From assembly GCA_964386975.1 (NCBI GenBank), contig CAYLUS010000001.1:88967-152966 (forward strand): DNA of 64,000 bases, in the 5' to 3' direction. Shown here piece after piece: positions 36,401 to 45,340 of this stretch. The notes beneath the pieces are model-generated. The model ran no database searches, was not told the origin of the DNA, and worked only from the letters and a program-made list of their open reading frames with translations. The position numbers and the translations under genes were made by a program. This stretch comes from UBA6136 sp964386975 (GTDB taxonomy: Bacteria > Pseudomonadota > Gammaproteobacteria > Methylococcales > Methylococcaceae). Position 1 is the first letter of the stretch. The number at the start of each line of letters is the position of its first letter.

Positions 36401-36545
36401 GGGTGGTAACCTGAATCGTTGGCGGAACGATATTGGGATACTGCGCGATGGGCAGGTTCATCAGGCTGACCAGCCCGAGAATCACGGTGATGATCGCGAT
36501 TACATTGGCGAAAATGGGTCGCTCAATGAAGAATTTGGAGATCAT
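33399..36545 (-). CDS. RND multidrug efflux transporter, AcrB/MexB-like (HAE1)
   Basis: This 1048-residue inner-membrane protein has the AcrB length and start (MISKFFIERPIFANVIAIIT). The proton relay aspartates lie in GIVVDDAIVIVE (Asp414, Asp415) and the relay lysine in ALASKNAILVVEFARE. Two large periplasmic loops follow the first and seventh helices. It exports drugs or toxic organic compounds with the adaptor encoded just upstream (4-base overlap) and the outer-membrane factor before that. No TetR or MarR repressor is adjacent. The exact substrate is unknown. Confidence 0.95.
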   Translation of the reverse strand: MISKFFIERPIFANVIAIITVILGLVSLMNLPIAQYPNIVPPTIQVTTRYPGASAEVIARTVGIPIEEGVNGVEKSIYMYSTSGSDGTYILTITFEVGTDLNASLSLVQNLVNGQLAQLPEGVQKQGVNIRKVSTNILQAVSLYSEDERFDETFLSNYALINLQYPLGRIPGVGQIKVLGAGSYSMRIWLNPERLKYYGMTTMDVSDAIRQQNNQVVAGQLGGPPAPDDQPYQLTINAVGRLEDASQFENIIIKSTMGPDGSVAQIVRVKDVARVELSQQAYTNFAGISGHKAAQILVYALPGANAIDLGKRIRAEVETLSEHFPEGLTYGVHYDTTDFIEQSIHSVYETLYEAGLLVLAVVVLFLQNWRATLVPATTVPVTIIGAFGAMAMMGFSVNLMTLFALILAIGIVVDDAIVIVESASSHIEAGMTPKEAAIKAMSQMTGPVIGITLVLSAVFIPAAFLPGITGQLFRQFALVIASTAIISAINALTLKPAQCALYLKPRPKDYQPNAFYRAFNAFYGRVEAGYTRIVRWMVARTRLMAMVFSGVILLGGYLFVHHQTGFLPIEDQGYAIIVGKLPEGTAQPRVRETVARIDEILKSTPGIESWVTIGGFSMLDAANLSNAFSIFAIYDSWEKRGESLSQKAIIGHLKQRMDALQEARVAVVTPPPIAGLGQAGGLQMMIEDRRSLGLQELQQVMMEVQRAGAAQSGLAFMATTFSAQSPQLFLDIDRTKAQSLQVPMDNVFGTLQSFLGSSYVNLFTKFDQSFQVYVQADAPYRQSFDDIKNLYVRNKNADMVPLGTLLTVNRRVGSELVSRYNLYPAAPLFGAPAPGFSGGDAIQLMEQMTDQTLPEGMSSEWTATAYQQKQLGNTAYFVYGLSILLVFLVLAAQYEDWSSPMAVILVVPMALVGVILALIVRQFDSNLYTQVGLVLMIALASKNAILVVEFARELREEGLTIQEAAIEATRRRFRPIIMTSFAFILGVVPLLKAGGAGAASQQAIGTVVFGGMLASTILAIPFVPVFYVITQEWRERRRAAKAPESSGA

Positions 36546-37702
36546 TTTGACGGCTCATCCTGGACCGGATCGACCGGACGCCCCGGTATGGCCCTCAGAA
36601 GACCGTTGGTAATGACCCAGTCCGTCTCCTGAACGCCCTCGTCAATGGCGATCTTGCCACCTAACTGGGGACCCGGAGTCACCGCCCGACGCGCGACGAT
36701 GTGTTTGTCATCGACCACCAGAACATAGGCGCCACCCTGATCGTAGGCAACCGCCTCCTGGGGCAACACCAATCCACTTTGAACGCCCGGACGATCGCCT
36801 TTGATCCTGACGAAAAGCCCCGGAAGAATCTTGGCATCGGGATTGGGGAGCGTTGCCCTGAGCTGGAGGGTACCCGTCGCGTTATCGACCTGAATATCGG
36901 CATAATCGAGCATGGCCTGGTGCGGGAATCCCTCTTCATTGGCCAAACCCACCCAGACCGGCACATTGGGCGCACGGTCCTCCACCTTGCCTCCGGACTC
37001 AGTCTGCGTCTGTACCCGGCGGATCTTTAAGAGCTCCTGCTCACTGATGGTGAAATAGACGTAAAGCGGATCAATCCGGTTGATCTCGGCAAGCACGGTC
37101 TCTTCACTGTGGCCGACAACGTTACCGGGATCCCTGAAGCGGCGGCTGACCCGGCCGCGAAATGGCGCCTTGACCGTCGTGTAGCTGAGATTGAGCTTGG
37201 CAATGTCGACCTGGGACTCGGCCGCCATCACCGATGCCATGTCGGAATCACGCTGATAGTGCCAGCGGTCTACATCGGTCTGGGCCGCTGCATCCTGCTT
37301 GAACAAACCCGTAAACCGCTTGAATTCGGTCTCCGAATGCATCAACTGGGCCTTGGCGGACAGAACCTGCGCCTGGGCCTCTTTGAGCTTGGCCTTGTAG
37401 AACTCCTGCTGGATCTGAAAGAGCACCTTACCCTCGTCCACCAGGTCCCCTTCCTTGAACAAGACCTTTTCCAGATATCCCTCAACCCGGGCCCTGAGCT
37501 GAACGCTATAAAGTGGCTGGGTATTGCCGGTGAATTCCAGACTGTCCCTAAACTCCTGCATCAGGGGATGTGCAACCGTGACCTTGGGAGGCGGTGGCGG
37601 CTTGAAATCATTCTGGTTGCCACAAGCCATCAGCATCGAAACACCCAACCCTGCCGATCCAAGGCACACCCAGATCCGGGGAATTGCTCGCCATACCTTC
37701 AC
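36542..37702 (-). CDS. RND periplasmic adaptor (membrane fusion lipoprotein)
   Basis: This 386-residue adaptor begins MKVWRAIPRIWVCLGSAGLG and has a lipobox LMAC with Cys27. A proline-rich linker (FKPPPPPKVTVAHP) leads into the lipoyl, alpha-hairpin and beta-barrel domains (LRARVEGYLEKVLFKEGDLV; APFRGRVSRRFRDPGNVV). It joins the pump to the outer-membrane channel. The gene overlaps the pump gene by 4 bases and follows the channel gene after 52 bases. Confidence 0.93.
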   Translation of the reverse strand: MKVWRAIPRIWVCLGSAGLGVSMLMACGNQNDFKPPPPPKVTVAHPLMQEFRDSLEFTGNTQPLYSVQLRARVEGYLEKVLFKEGDLVDEGKVLFQIQQEFYKAKLKEAQAQVLSAKAQLMHSETEFKRFTGLFKQDAAAQTDVDRWHYQRDSDMASVMAAESQVDIAKLNLSYTTVKAPFRGRVSRRFRDPGNVVGHSEETVLAEINRIDPLYVYFTISEQELLKIRRVQTQTESGGKVEDRAPNVPVWVGLANEEGFPHQAMLDYADIQVDNATGTLQLRATLPNPDAKILPGLFVRIKGDRPGVQSGLVLPQEAVAYDQGGAYVLVVDDKHIVARRAVTPGPQLGGKIAIDEGVQETDWVITNGLLRAIPGRPVDPVQDEPSK

Positions 37703-37754
37703 TTCGAACTCCTCCCAAAATACATGGGGTCCCGTTGCGTACTCCGCTGTGGGG

Positions 37755-39398
37755 CTACCACTGCGGCGCCCTCACCGTTCCTTTGGCGGGACCCTTGCCG
37801 TCTGGCACGATGTCCAAAAGGCTTCCCCATCCCGTGCGATTTTCCATGGCGGACTGAATTTCCGGCGGAATGAATGACTTGCCCTCTCGAATCTGCCAGC
37901 CACCGCCCATACCCCGGTAAACCAATACCAGGCTTGAGGCCACCTCACCCAGCGTTGTAGCAAAATCTTCCTGCTGCGTGAGGAGCGATTGCTCCGCCGT
38001 CAGAACCGTCGTGAAATCAGCAATCCCCTCCCGGTATTGGACGGTCGCGAGCTCCAAAGAGCGCTTCGCAGCCGCCGTGCTTTGTGCGAGAAACTCAGCC
38101 GAGTCCTGTCCTTTGAGGAAGAAGATCAGCCCGTCTTCGACCTCTTTTTGCGCCTTAAGCACGGTCTGCTGATAGTCCACCAAGGCTTCCTGGTAACGCG
38201 CATCCTGACCTCTGACCTGATTCGTGATTTGTCCGTAGTTGAGGACATTCCATTGAAACGCCGGACCAAACCGGTAGAACTGATTGCCCCAGGCAAAAAT
38301 ATCACTGAGGCTATGACCACTGGCATTGGAGGAAACAAAGGCGAAGCTCCCGCTGATTGAAAAAGCGGGATACAGGTTGGCCTTGGCCACGCCGACCTGG
38401 GCAGCCTGCGCGTGCGCATAATTTTCAGCCTGGCGGACATCCGGCCGGCGCCGCAAAAGATCGAGCGGAATCCCAACAGCCACCTGCACCGGGGGCACCG
38501 GGATAGCCGCGACTTGTTTGCCGGCGCCGAGGGGCTTTTCAAGATCATTTGGCGCCATGCCCAACAGCACCGACAACGCATTCTTGACTCGCCGAAGTTC
38601 GGCCTCAAGCATCGGGATCTTGGCCTGCGTGCTGCCTAACACGGTTTTGGCCTGCTCCACGTCTCTCCGCGAAGAGCTTCCGCCCCGAAATTTGGCCTCG
38701 GCGATCCGCAGACTCTCAAGCTGCACATGGACGTTGTTGTGGGCAATTTCAATTTTCTTTTCAATGGTTCGAATGCGGATGTAGGCGACCGCCACATCCG
38801 CAGTCAAGGTCACCAGCACGTTGTCATAAGCCGCAACCGAGGCCAGCAGGCTGGCATCGGCCGATTCGATGGCGCGGCGCAGTTTTCCCCAGATATCCAA
38901 CTCCCAGCTCAAGGTCGGCCCGATCCGATCCAACCAGAGGCCCGTGACCGAGCCGCTACCATCCGTGGATGGAAGACGCTCGCTCAGGCCCGACTTTGGG
39001 AGGTGAATATCCCAAACCAGGCCATCCAGCTTCTGCTCCTGAGGCCAGAACTGGCCGATACTCACACCCAGTTGCGCCTGTCCCTGGAGCACCCGCAACC
39101 CGGCAGCGCGCAGGGTCAGGTTCTGCGCGTAGGCTTTTTCAATGAGGCCATCGAGGATGGGATCCTTGAAGGCTTTCCACCAGGTCTTGGCATCGGTTGA
39201 CTGGCTGGTGATGCGGGTATCCTCAAGATCCCTCCAGGCTGGGTTGATTTGCGTATCAGGCTTCTCGAAATCAGGGCCGATCAAGGTGCATCCCGAAAGC
39301 AAGAGGCCCAGCAGCGGACTGATTCGCAGAGGGCGAAAGCCACACCGCTTTTGATCCGAAAATCCTGCCCTGACCCATGGCATCAAACGCACGCGCAT
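37755..39398 (-). CDS. Outer-membrane efflux channel lipoprotein, NodT/OprM family
   Basis: This protein of about 547 residues has an N-terminal lipobox LLSGC followed by TLIGPDFEKPDTQINPAW, typical of NodT-type channels. Two OEP repeats follow (TLRAAGLRVLQGQAQLG; NLYPAFSISGSFAFVS; FNVL-like FQWNVLNYGQITNQVRGQ). The frame is open to 39509, but the ATG at 39398 has GAG-rich sequence upstream and gives a sensible lipoprotein leader; an ATG five codons later is also possible. It is the first gene of the efflux set, 13 bases after glgX. Confidence 0.9.
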   Translation of the reverse strand: MRVRLMPWVRAGFSDQKRCGFRPLRISPLLGLLLSGCTLIGPDFEKPDTQINPAWRDLEDTRITSQSTDAKTWWKAFKDPILDGLIEKAYAQNLTLRAAGLRVLQGQAQLGVSIGQFWPQEQKLDGLVWDIHLPKSGLSERLPSTDGSGSVTGLWLDRIGPTLSWELDIWGKLRRAIESADASLLASVAAYDNVLVTLTADVAVAYIRIRTIEKKIEIAHNNVHVQLESLRIAEAKFRGGSSSRRDVEQAKTVLGSTQAKIPMLEAELRRVKNALSVLLGMAPNDLEKPLGAGKQVAAIPVPPVQVAVGIPLDLLRRRPDVRQAENYAHAQAAQVGVAKANLYPAFSISGSFAFVSSNASGHSLSDIFAWGNQFYRFGPAFQWNVLNYGQITNQVRGQDARYQEALVDYQQTVLKAQKEVEDGLIFFLKGQDSAEFLAQSTAAAKRSLELATVQYREGIADFTTVLTAEQSLLTQQEDFATTLGEVASSLVLVYRGMGGGWQIREGKSFIPPEIQSAMENRTGWGSLLDIVPDGKGPAKGTVRAPQW

Positions 39399-39411
39399 CC
39401 CGTCTTTCTCG

Positions 39412-41559
39412 CTAACGATTCGATACAAGAATCTGGAAACTGCGGCCCTGAACGGCATGCAGCGGACCTGATGGTACCCTTCTGGCATGGCCGCGATCGA
39501 CAATGTCATTCGGCGCTGCCAAGGCCGTATCTACCAGAAGCTGCCATTCGCTCATGATGGCAACCACCGGCAACTGAAAATCCAGGGTCTCAGGGGTCGG
39601 ATTGGCCATCAGGCAGAGGCTGTAATTCCCGGCATGAGGGTGCAGATGGCAACCTATAGCGGCATCCGTATGCCAGTCGGGGGCCTGTCCCTGGGACTGA
39701 AACCAGGTAATCTCATCGGGATCATAAAACCGATCACTGGAGAGCACCGGGAACTGCCGACGCAAGGCAATCATCTCTCTGACAAAACGGACAAACTCGG
39801 CATTTTTTTCCACCAAGTTCCAGTCAAACCAGGAAATTTCGTTGTCCTGGCAATAGGCGTTGTTGTTGCCGTTCTGGGTTCGCTTAAACTCGTCCCCCCC
39901 AAGCAACATCGGCACCCCCCGGGACACCAGCAGCGTGGTGATGAAGTTCTTGATCTGCCGCCCGCGCAGGGTCTCAATCTCGGGATTATTGCTGGCCCCT
40001 TCTACGCCATGGTTCGCGCTGTAATTGGCGGAACAGCCATCCCGATTGTCCTCACCATTGGCGAGGTTCCTCTTCTGTTCGTAACTCACCAGGTCATAGA
40101 GCGTGAAGCCGTCATGGCAGGTCACGAAATTGATGCTGTTGACCGGCGCTTTGCCGCTGTGTTCGTAGATGTCCGCGCTGCCACACAGGCGACTGGCAAA
40201 AGCGCCAGCCATGCCCGGATCGCCCCGCCAATAGCGACGGATATCATCCCGGTAGAGGCCATTCCACTCCGACCAGCGCTCGCCAGGAAAACGACCCACC
40301 AGGTAAGCCCCGCCGGCATCCCACGCCTCCGCAATGAGTTTGACGTCCCGAAGAATAGGGTCTTCTGCAATTTGCTCCAGAAGCGGTGGGTTAGCGACCA
40401 AACTGCCATCACGATCGCGGCCGAGGATTGAGGCGAGATCAAAACGGAACCCATCCACGTGCATTTCAACGACCCAGTAGCGGAGGCACTCGAGAATGAA
40501 ATTCCGTACCACCGGGTGATTGCAGTTCATGGTGTTGCCGCAACCGGAGTAATTTTTGTAATAGCGCCGGTCATCCTCGAGGATGTAATAGATGCTGTTA
40601 TCCAATCCCCGAAAGTTGAGGGTGGGACCCGTCTCGTTGCCTTCGGCGGTGTGATTGAAAACCACATCCAGCAGCACCTCGATTCCCGCCTTGTGCAAGG
40701 CCTTGACCATGGTCTTGAATTCATCGACCTGGCAGCCAGGGTAGAGCCGCGTGCTATAGCCCTCGAAGGGCGCAAAAAAGGCAATCGTGTTGTAGCCCCA
40801 GTAATTAGTGAGGGGAACCCCTGTCTCAGGGTTAACCACTGTCACCTCTCTGGGATTGAAGCTTTGCAGGGGCATGAGCTCTACGGCATTGATGCCGAGC
40901 GACTGCAAATAGGGAATCTTGTCGATGACGCCAAGAAACGTTCCGGGGGATTGGCTCTCCGACGAGGGATGAATGGTCAGCCCGCGGACATGGGCCTCAT
41001 AAATAACAAGGCTTGACCAGGCGTGATGCAACGGCCGATCATCCTCCCAGTCGAAGGTGCTGTCGGTCACAAGGCACTTGAGAAGGGCGGGCGCCTGCAA
41101 TTCGCGACCGGCGCGAACCGAGCGATCGCAGATTCGACCAAAATCAACCCGATCGGGGCTTACCAGCGCTGTTGCACAGGGATCCAGGAGAGGAAAAGAC
41201 GCATCAAACCGGTGCCCTTTCTCGGGCACGTGCGGACCTGCCACCTGATACGCATACACCGTGCCACGACCGAGCCCTTGGACCCGGATATGCCACATAT
41301 CGCCAGTTTTGTTACAAGCCGGGTCCAGCGCGATCACTTCGACCGGCAAATCATCCGAGGGCGCCGCATAAAGCAGCAGGGAGACGCGTTCGGCATGTCG
41401 GGAAAACAGGGCAAAATTGACGGCATCACCGATGATATGAGCGCCTTGAGGCAACGGCGAACCGGGCGTGCAGCGCGAGGGCCATTTGGGCGTAACCCCG
41501 TTATTCACGATCGTTTTCACGACAGGGCCAGATGCGCAACCACCGGCACGATTGTCCAC
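39412..41559 (-). CDS. glgX: Glycogen debranching enzyme GlgX-type (GH13_11)
   Basis: This protein of up to 715 residues has an N-terminal CBM48 domain (GAHIIGDAVNFALFSRHAER) and a GH13 barrel. The catalytic nucleophile region is DGFRFDLASILGRD, the acid is in KLIAEAWDAGGAYLVG, and the third acid lies near FVTCHDGFTLYDLVSYEQKR. It hydrolyses alpha-1,6 branches of limit dextrin. GTG 41559 directly abuts the upstream stop; another GTG 13 codons later is possible. No other glycogen gene is in the window, and its place between a lipid transporter and an efflux pump is unusual. Confidence 0.9.
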   Translation of the reverse strand: MDNRAGGCASGPVVKTIVNNGVTPKWPSRCTPGSPLPQGAHIIGDAVNFALFSRHAERVSLLLYAAPSDDLPVEVIALDPACNKTGDMWHIRVQGLGRGTVYAYQVAGPHVPEKGHRFDASFPLLDPCATALVSPDRVDFGRICDRSVRAGRELQAPALLKCLVTDSTFDWEDDRPLHHAWSSLVIYEAHVRGLTIHPSSESQSPGTFLGVIDKIPYLQSLGINAVELMPLQSFNPREVTVVNPETGVPLTNYWGYNTIAFFAPFEGYSTRLYPGCQVDEFKTMVKALHKAGIEVLLDVVFNHTAEGNETGPTLNFRGLDNSIYYILEDDRRYYKNYSGCGNTMNCNHPVVRNFILECLRYWVVEMHVDGFRFDLASILGRDRDGSLVANPPLLEQIAEDPILRDVKLIAEAWDAGGAYLVGRFPGERWSEWNGLYRDDIRRYWRGDPGMAGAFASRLCGSADIYEHSGKAPVNSINFVTCHDGFTLYDLVSYEQKRNLANGEDNRDGCSANYSANHGVEGASNNPEIETLRGRQIKNFITTLLVSRGVPMLLGGDEFKRTQNGNNNAYCQDNEISWFDWNLVEKNAEFVRFVREMIALRRQFPVLSSDRFYDPDEITWFQSQGQAPDWHTDAAIGCHLHPHAGNYSLCLMANPTPETLDFQLPVVAIMSEWQLLVDTALAAPNDIVDRGHARRVPSGPLHAVQGRSFQILVSNR

Positions 41560-42156
41560 TCAGCGCGAGGCACGCTGAATTTCCGCCGCAATCTCCCGAT
41601 TCAGCTTTTCAAGACAGCCATTCAATGCTGACACGATCAGGCTGTAATCGCTGACAGAAGCCGGCTGCCGACAAGAGAACCGATGAGGCACCAGCCCCGC
41701 CTGGCCAGACTTCAGGGACCACGACGCATCGAGTCGGGCCTGCCCGGCTGCGTCAGCATGCATTTCCTGAATACTGATACCCACGACCACGTCCGGCTTG
41801 GCATCCCTGCCCCACGGAGCCATGACAATTTTTTCCGTGGGAATGAGGAGACTGAGATTCTGCAGGGTGACCCGAGCGACATTCTCATCAAGCCGCTCTG
41901 CCCAGCGGTTGTCCTCCGAGACCTGATAGCCGTGACCATTCAACGCGGTGACAATTTGGGGGCGGTCAAGGTAAGCGGGAATTCTGACCGGCGTCATGCC
42001 GACCAGGAGCGCCGCAGGCCGGGGGGCGGCCGAGAGGCTGGCGCTGGCATCGATCGGCTTGAGCATGAAAAACTGGTCTGACCCGGCTGACCGCATGCAG
42101 CCTGCCATGGCCAGCATCCAAACCGCCAGCACACCGACAACGGGTGCCTTGCTCAT
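41560..42156 (-). CDS. PqiC-like ABC transport auxiliary lipoprotein
   Basis: This 198-residue protein begins MSKAPVVGVLAVWMLAMAGC with a lipobox, then the ABC_trans_aux/PqiC fold (YLDRPQIVTALNGHGYQVSE; NRWAERLDENVARVTLQNLS). PqiC forms an outer-membrane-anchored ring that receives the PqiB MCE tunnel. It follows the MCE protein after 107 bases, on the same strand. The frame extends 8 codons further upstream; the chosen ATG gives a better signal peptide. Confidence 0.85.
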   Translation of the reverse strand: MSKAPVVGVLAVWMLAMAGCMRSAGSDQFFMLKPIDASASLSAAPRPAALLVGMTPVRIPAYLDRPQIVTALNGHGYQVSEDNRWAERLDENVARVTLQNLSLLIPTEKIVMAPWGRDAKPDVVVGISIQEMHADAAGQARLDASWSLKSGQAGLVPHRFSCRQPASVSDYSLIVSALNGCLEKLNREIAAEIQRASR

Positions 42157-42263
42157 CACATTGAAAAAAGGAACGGCCAACAGCCTGTCTCCCGATACGT
42201 GCGAAGGATCTTATATGCAAAGGATACCATGCCGGCATACTTAGCCCCGAAGCCCAAGACGGT

Positions 42264-43247
42264 CTAAGGCTTTTTGCCAAACAACAGCGAGTCCGGGTGT
42301 CGCTCCAAGTAATCCGTCAGGTTGCGAATCGAGCGCGCCGCCCGCTCCAACGCGACCAGTGTCGACTCAAGGGCGGCATCATCCGAGGTCACGTCCGCGA
42401 CATTTTCAGCCGCCGCCTGTGTCGATTTAAGGGTATTTTCTGCAGCGACCATCATCGGTTTTGCATGCGACTTCATCGTGTGGGCCGCAGAGGCCACATC
42501 CTCTCCGGCAACACTCAGGTTGTTCATCAATCCCGGGAGGCGTTTCTCCACTTCGGCCAAAATCCGTTGCGTACTTTCAAGTGATTTAGCCAGGGCCAGC
42601 TGCGATTTACGCGCATCCTCGGAGCCCATCAGGCGGTGAAGTTCTGCCAATGAGCCTGCCAAATCCTGGGCCATCGACTCCAGGGGCAACTGGCCCAGCT
42701 TTTTTATGATGTTCTCCACCGACCCCAAAACCTCATCGACGGTCGGCGGTATGGATGGCACCTCGGCGGCCCCCTCGAAGGCGAGCCCCGTGAGCCTGGG
42801 CGGCTGATCGGGATAGAAATCAATGTCCACAAAGAGCAGGCCGGTCAGCAGGCTTTGCACCTCCAGCCGCGCACGCAAGCCAGCCTCAATCAGCTGATTC
42901 AGCTCGATTTTCCGACGATCCAGGTTGATTTTTGCAAGGTCAATCGGGGCGCCGTCCGGATTCGCCAGCCGTGATGGCTCGATCTCCAGTACGACGGGCT
43001 TCATAAGCCGCTTCCGGTCACGGTCCAGCTGCAGGTTAATGGATTTGACCACCCCAACCTGAACCCCCTGCACTTTGACCGGGGCTCCCACATTCAATCC
43101 ATTCAACGAGGAATCAAAGTAGACGACCCAGTGAATCTTGGGCTTGAACATCTGCCCGCCGCCAAACACCAGAAGGGCCAGCACCAAAAGGGCCAACCCG
43201 CCAACCAAAAAGCCGCCGATCAGCGCGGGATTCACCGGTTTACTCAT
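42264..43247 (-). CDS. MCE-domain lipid-binding protein (MlaD/PqiB-like, single MCE)
   Basis: This 327-residue protein has one N-terminal membrane helix (ALIGGFLVGGLALLVLALLV) and one MCE domain (about 40-130, FDSSLNGLNVGAPVKVQGVQ). A long C-terminal helical region follows (about 160-310), longer than in MlaD (183 residues). It probably forms a periplasmic tunnel carrying phospholipid between membranes. It overlaps the ATPase gene by 4 bases. The C-terminal extension plus a lipoprotein partner resembles PqiB/LetB-like systems more than classic Mla. Confidence 0.88.
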   Translation of the reverse strand: MSKPVNPALIGGFLVGGLALLVLALLVFGGGQMFKPKIHWVVYFDSSLNGLNVGAPVKVQGVQVGVVKSINLQLDRDRKRLMKPVVLEIEPSRLANPDGAPIDLAKINLDRRKIELNQLIEAGLRARLEVQSLLTGLLFVDIDFYPDQPPRLTGLAFEGAAEVPSIPPTVDEVLGSVENIIKKLGQLPLESMAQDLAGSLAELHRLMGSEDARKSQLALAKSLESTQRILAEVEKRLPGLMNNLSVAGEDVASAAHTMKSHAKPMMVAAENTLKSTQAAAENVADVTSDDAALESTLVALERAARSIRNLTDYLERHPDSLLFGKKP

Positions 43248-44029
43248 GAGGACACTCCATTCACGACACCTCGACGCGCTGAATTGTCTCGGGTCAGGAA
43301 CCGAACCACTTCCGGATTATCCGTTGTTTTCAGGATCTCCTGTGGCGGCCCTTGGGCAATAATGCGCCGGGTCTTGGGATCCAGAAAGATGGAATTGGTC
43401 CCAATCGCGAAGATACTTGGAAGCTCGTGGGTCACCAGGACAATCGTCGCGCCAAGACTATTCCTCAGGCTTTCAATGAGATCATCGAGCATCTTGGCGC
43501 TGATCGGATCCAAGCCCGCAGAAGGCTCGTCAAAAAACAGGATCTCGGGATCCATAGCAATGGCACGGGCAAGTCCCGCTCGTTTCTGCATGCCACCGCT
43601 AATCTCTGATGGATAATAGTCTTCGAAACCCTTCAAGCCGACCAGTGCCAGCTTGTAGGACACCACTTCCGCCATCTGCCGCGGGCTCAGTGCCGTAAAC
43701 GCACCCAGTGGCAGCGCGACGTTCTCTGCAAGTGTCAGGGAACTGATCAACGCACCGCTTTGAAATAACACACCGATTCGGCGCATGATGCGATCACGCG
43801 CCCCGGCGGCCTCGCCATAAAGGCTTTCACGGCCGTAATGAATGGCGCCCTTTGCCGGGGCATGCAAACCGATGAGATGCATGAGGAGGGTGCTTTTTCC
43901 GCATCCACTGCCGCCCATCACCACAAAGATATCGCCTTTGTGGACGCTGAAGTTCATATCCTCCTGAATGACAAAATCGCCAAATGCCATTTTGAGATGT
44001 TCGACCTGAATGACGACATCCGGATCCAT
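43244..44029 (-). CDS. MlaF-like ABC transporter ATPase
   Basis: This 261-residue ATPase has Walker A VMGGSGCGKSTLLMHLIG (about 33-50), the signature EISGGMQKRAGLARAIA and Walker B ILFFDEPSAGLDPISAK. The sequence type is that of MlaF, the cytoplasmic ATPase of lipid transport complexes. It lies between the permease (11 bases) and the MCE gene (4-base overlap). Confidence 0.93.
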   Translation of the reverse strand: MDPDVVIQVEHLKMAFGDFVIQEDMNFSVHKGDIFVVMGGSGCGKSTLLMHLIGLHAPAKGAIHYGRESLYGEAAGARDRIMRRIGVLFQSGALISSLTLAENVALPLGAFTALSPRQMAEVVSYKLALVGLKGFEDYYPSEISGGMQKRAGLARAIAMDPEILFFDEPSAGLDPISAKMLDDLIESLRNSLGATIVLVTHELPSIFAIGTNSIFLDPKTRRIIAQGPPQEILKTTDNPEVVRFLTRDNSARRGVVNGVSS

Positions 44030-44040
44030 TCAAGTGCGTC

Positions 44041-45213
44041 CTATATGCCCAAGCGATTACAAACCAAGGTAACGAGGGAGTCCGCAACGACAATAAAGAC
44101 GATGCTGGTTACCACGGCCGAGGTCGCGGCCTGACCCACCGATGAGGCACTTCGCCCACACTGGACGCCGCGTAGACAACCTGCGATGGCGATTAGGACC
44201 CCAAACAGGCCACACTTGAAAACACCAATGAAAAAGTCGGTCAGTGTCACCGACTCCATGGTCCGATGGACGAACTGCGCGAGGGGGATATCAAAAAATG
44301 AGATAGCAACAACGGCGCCACCCAGGATTCCCATCAAATCCGCATAAAGGCAAAGAAAAGGCATGACAAAAATCAGAGCCAGAAGCCTGGGCAACACCAA
44401 AAAGTCGACCTCAGAAAAGCCCATGACTCGGAGCGCTGGTATCTCCATGTTCACGTTCATGGTCCCGATCTGGGCAGCAAAAGCGGCACCGGAACGCCCC
44501 GCCATGATGATCGCAGTCATCAAGGCCCCCATTTCCCGCGTCATCCCTAAAGAAACCAGATCCGCAATGTAGAGCTGGGCGCCAAACAGCGCCAACTGGA
44601 CCGAACCCACGAATGCCAGAATCAAGCCCACCAGAAGACTGATGAGCGTGATGATAGGAAGGGCCGAGGGGCCACAATCCTCCACCTGAGTGGCAAGGTC
44701 AATCCATCGAAAGCGCGCCTTGCCGTGGAAAAAGGCCCCCATGGAAAGGGTACTCTGGCCAATGAAGCGAATCAGATCATGGGCATCCTGCGTCATCGAG
44801 GAGCCCCATGCGCCAACCGAAGTTAGCCAAGACTGTGGCGTTTGTGTCCGGATTGCGTCCGCGCGCTCCGGCACGGCCGTGGCGAGGTCAAGCAAGGACT
44901 TGACGCTATCCGGCATCGAGGCGAGATCACAGGAAATATCCCGGCTTCGGCACGCCTCCTGCAAATCCAGGATCGCGACCACCAGCAACGAATCCCAGCG
45001 CACCAATCCCCCAGCATCAAGAAGCAGGCGCCGGACCTGGCCTTGGGGGCCAAGCGCCTCAAGAATCGCCCCTAAGGGCATCGCAGATGCGTTGGCGACG
45101 GTCCATGACCCGCGAAAATCGAGCTGATAGGTGCCCTCGGCAAGTGGCTCCAGAGACCAATCCGGAACACATGAGGGCGCTTCGAGCCGGAGCTTATCCA
45201 TAGGCCCCATCAT
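44041..45213 (-). CDS. MlaE-type permease with fused N-terminal STAS domain
   Basis: This protein of about 390 residues has an N-terminal STAS-like domain (about 1-125: QLDFRGSWTVANASAM, LLLDAGGLVRWDSLLVVAIL), which replaces separate MlaB. A C-terminal MlaE permease domain follows, with conserved EDCGPSALPIITLISLLVG and GRSGAAFAAQIGTMNVNMEI. With the ATPase, MCE protein and lipoprotein it makes a lipid transporter. Start choice is uncertain: several ATGs lie between 45201 and 45213, and the frame is open to 45273. Confidence 0.9.
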   Translation of the reverse strand: MMGPMDKLRLEAPSCVPDWSLEPLAEGTYQLDFRGSWTVANASAMPLGAILEALGPQGQVRRLLLDAGGLVRWDSLLVVAILDLQEACRSRDISCDLASMPDSVKSLLDLATAVPERADAIRTQTPQSWLTSVGAWGSSMTQDAHDLIRFIGQSTLSMGAFFHGKARFRWIDLATQVEDCGPSALPIITLISLLVGLILAFVGSVQLALFGAQLYIADLVSLGMTREMGALMTAIIMAGRSGAAFAAQIGTMNVNMEIPALRVMGFSEVDFLVLPRLLALIFVMPFLCLYADLMGILGGAVVAISFFDIPLAQFVHRTMESVTLTDFFIGVFKCGLFGVLIAIAGCLRGVQCGRSASSVGQAATSAVVTSIVFIVVADSLVTLVCNRLGI

Positions 45214-45326
45214 ACACGTTGGGATTGGCGGATCTGTGCGTTTTGCCAACGGGCCAATTGGGGCAAAAGCCAAGCAAAAAGTGGATCGAATCGATTACAA
45301 TTGGGGAGGCTGTCCCCCCTTAAGAC

Positions 45327-45340
45327 AGGAGCTTTGATTG
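45327..45340 (+). promoter_or_regulatory. RBS and TTG start of the TIR-like/STAND gene
   Basis: AGGAG (45327-45331) lies 6 bases before TTG 45338, and the frame downstream is in register with the TIR-like domain. A -10-like TACAAT is at 45296-45301 without a clear -35. The rare start codon suggests low expression. Confidence 0.6.
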
